Assembly (NCBI GenBank): GCA_965150505.1
Contig: CBCTVZ010000056.1
Span: 1 to 14,060, forward strand
DNA: 14,060 nt
Reading direction: 5' to 3'
Source of the DNA: JAGZHZ01 sp965150505
Lineage (GTDB): Bacteria; Bacillota; Clostridia; Lachnospirales; Lachnospiraceae
Positions 13,830 to 14,060 of this stretch are shown one piece after another (the stretch's first letter is position 1; each line of letters starts with the position of its first letter). Position numbers and translations under genes: made by a program. Below the pieces are notes generated by a model. That model had not been told where the DNA came from. It made no database searches and saw only the letters and a program-made list of their open reading frames with translations.

Positions 13830-14060
13830 TTATCCACAAGTTATCCACAGTGCAATGTGGATAATTTTTGAAGAATGTGGATAATGTGGATAACTCGCGA
13901 AAAAGTTATCCACATTATCCACCGTGAAAATTTGTTGAAAAATAAAGAAAAAAAGAAGATGTTCAAAAGTTATCCACACACTATCCACCGAGCCATGTGG
14001 ATAACTTTTGAAGAATGTGGATAATGTGGATAACTCGCGAAAAAGTTATCCACATTATCC
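13830..14060. repeat. 140-bp tandem duplication of an oriC box module
   Basis: The block 13856-13920 reappears at 13996-14060, exactly 140 bases on, with one visible mismatch over 65 bases (T at 13865, C at 14005). The preceding segment 13830-13855 is a more diverged match to 13970-13995, keeping the box positions. Each unit holds two outer boxes, a single reversed box, an abutting pair, the palindrome TCGCGA and an inverted abutting pair. The second unit is cut by the window edge. Confidence 0.93.
13877..13922. repeat. Perfect inverted repeat of DnaA-box pairs around TCGCGAAAAA
   Basis: GTGGATAATGTGGATAAC (13877-13894) and its exact reverse complement (13905-13922) flank the ten bases TCGCGAAAAA. 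The same structure recurs 140 bases to the right (14017-14034 and 14045-14060), where the last two bases of the arm fall beyond the window. A shorter version with 14-base arms is at 13719-13732 and 13749-13762. Confidence 0.93.

Larger units (their letters stand above)
13720..14060. repeat. oriC: Upstream DnaA-box cluster of oriC (about 17 sites, cut by edge)
   Basis: Perfect boxes in TTATCCACA orientation start at 13720, 13830, 13841, 13906, 13970 and 14046. In TGTGGATAA orientation they start at 13744, 13753, 13856, 13876, 13885, 13996, 14016 and 14025. Variants are TTATCCACC at 13915, CTATCCACC at 13981 and a partial box at 14055-14060. No gene with a credible start occurs in 13573-14060. 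Between box groups are A-rich stretches (about 13780-13829 and 13924-13969). The array continues past the window, so its full size is unknown. Together with the cluster after dnaA it forms a bipartite origin. Confidence 0.95.

Noticed and set aside
13720..14060. Regular short repeats that at first glance resemble a CRISPR array or iterons
   Set aside because: The repeated core is the DnaA box in both orientations, with no unique spacers of constant length, and it flanks dnaA; this is chromosomal oriC.
1..14060. An undescribed defence, mobile or secretion system
   Set aside because: Every substantial coding region belongs to a well-known housekeeping family in an expected origin-proximal order; no transposase, integrase, toxin-antitoxin or phage-like gene is present.

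Overview
The window is the origin-proximal part of a low-GC Gram-positive chromosome. The order dnaA-dnaN-yaaA-recF-gyrB-gyrA, the TTATCCACA box arrays on both sides of dnaA, AGGAGG-type ribosome binding sites and TTGACA-17-TATAAT promoters all point to Firmicutes. The protein sequences, the two-subunit class I fumarase and the lack of a remB/yaaB gene between recF and gyrB make a Lachnospiraceae-type Clostridium the best guess. That family-level placement is an inference, not a database result.

Layout, reading leftward from the right edge (every gene is on the minus strand, leading away from the origin): (1) 13573-14060, an upstream oriC array of about 17 DnaA-box 9-mers in a 140-bp tandem duplication cut by the window edge, plus the dnaA promoter; (2) dnaA; (3) 11885-12204, the downstream oriC array of 12 boxes ending in a GC spacer, four TAG trinucleotides (DnaA-trios) and an AT-rich stretch, which together form a basal unwinding site next to dnaN; (4) dnaN, followed by a long imperfect palindrome with a T-run that probably ends the dnaA-dnaN transcript; (5) yaaA-recF-gyrB-gyrA-murT-gatD-fumA-fumB-plsC, closely packed and probably one transcription unit or a series of overlapping ones, with many Shine-Dalgarno sequences overlapping the previous stop codon; (6) a tRNA-Ser(GCU) gene whose consensus promoter lies partly inside the plsC coding region; (7) tandem rRNA-type promoters and a leader that appears to reach the first bases of 16S rRNA at the left edge.

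Functionally the window holds replication initiation (DnaA, oriC), the sliding clamp (DnaN), gap repair (RecF), supercoiling (GyrAB), lipid II amidation (MurT-GatD), reversible fumarate hydration (FumA-FumB), phospholipid acylation (PlsC), and the start of stable RNA synthesis. The protein genes are ordinary members of well-known families. The unusual content is in the origin: abutting pairs of DnaA boxes in one recurring 18-mer, arranged as perfect inverted repeats and partly duplicated. I found no undescribed protein system, mobile element, CRISPR array or phage.
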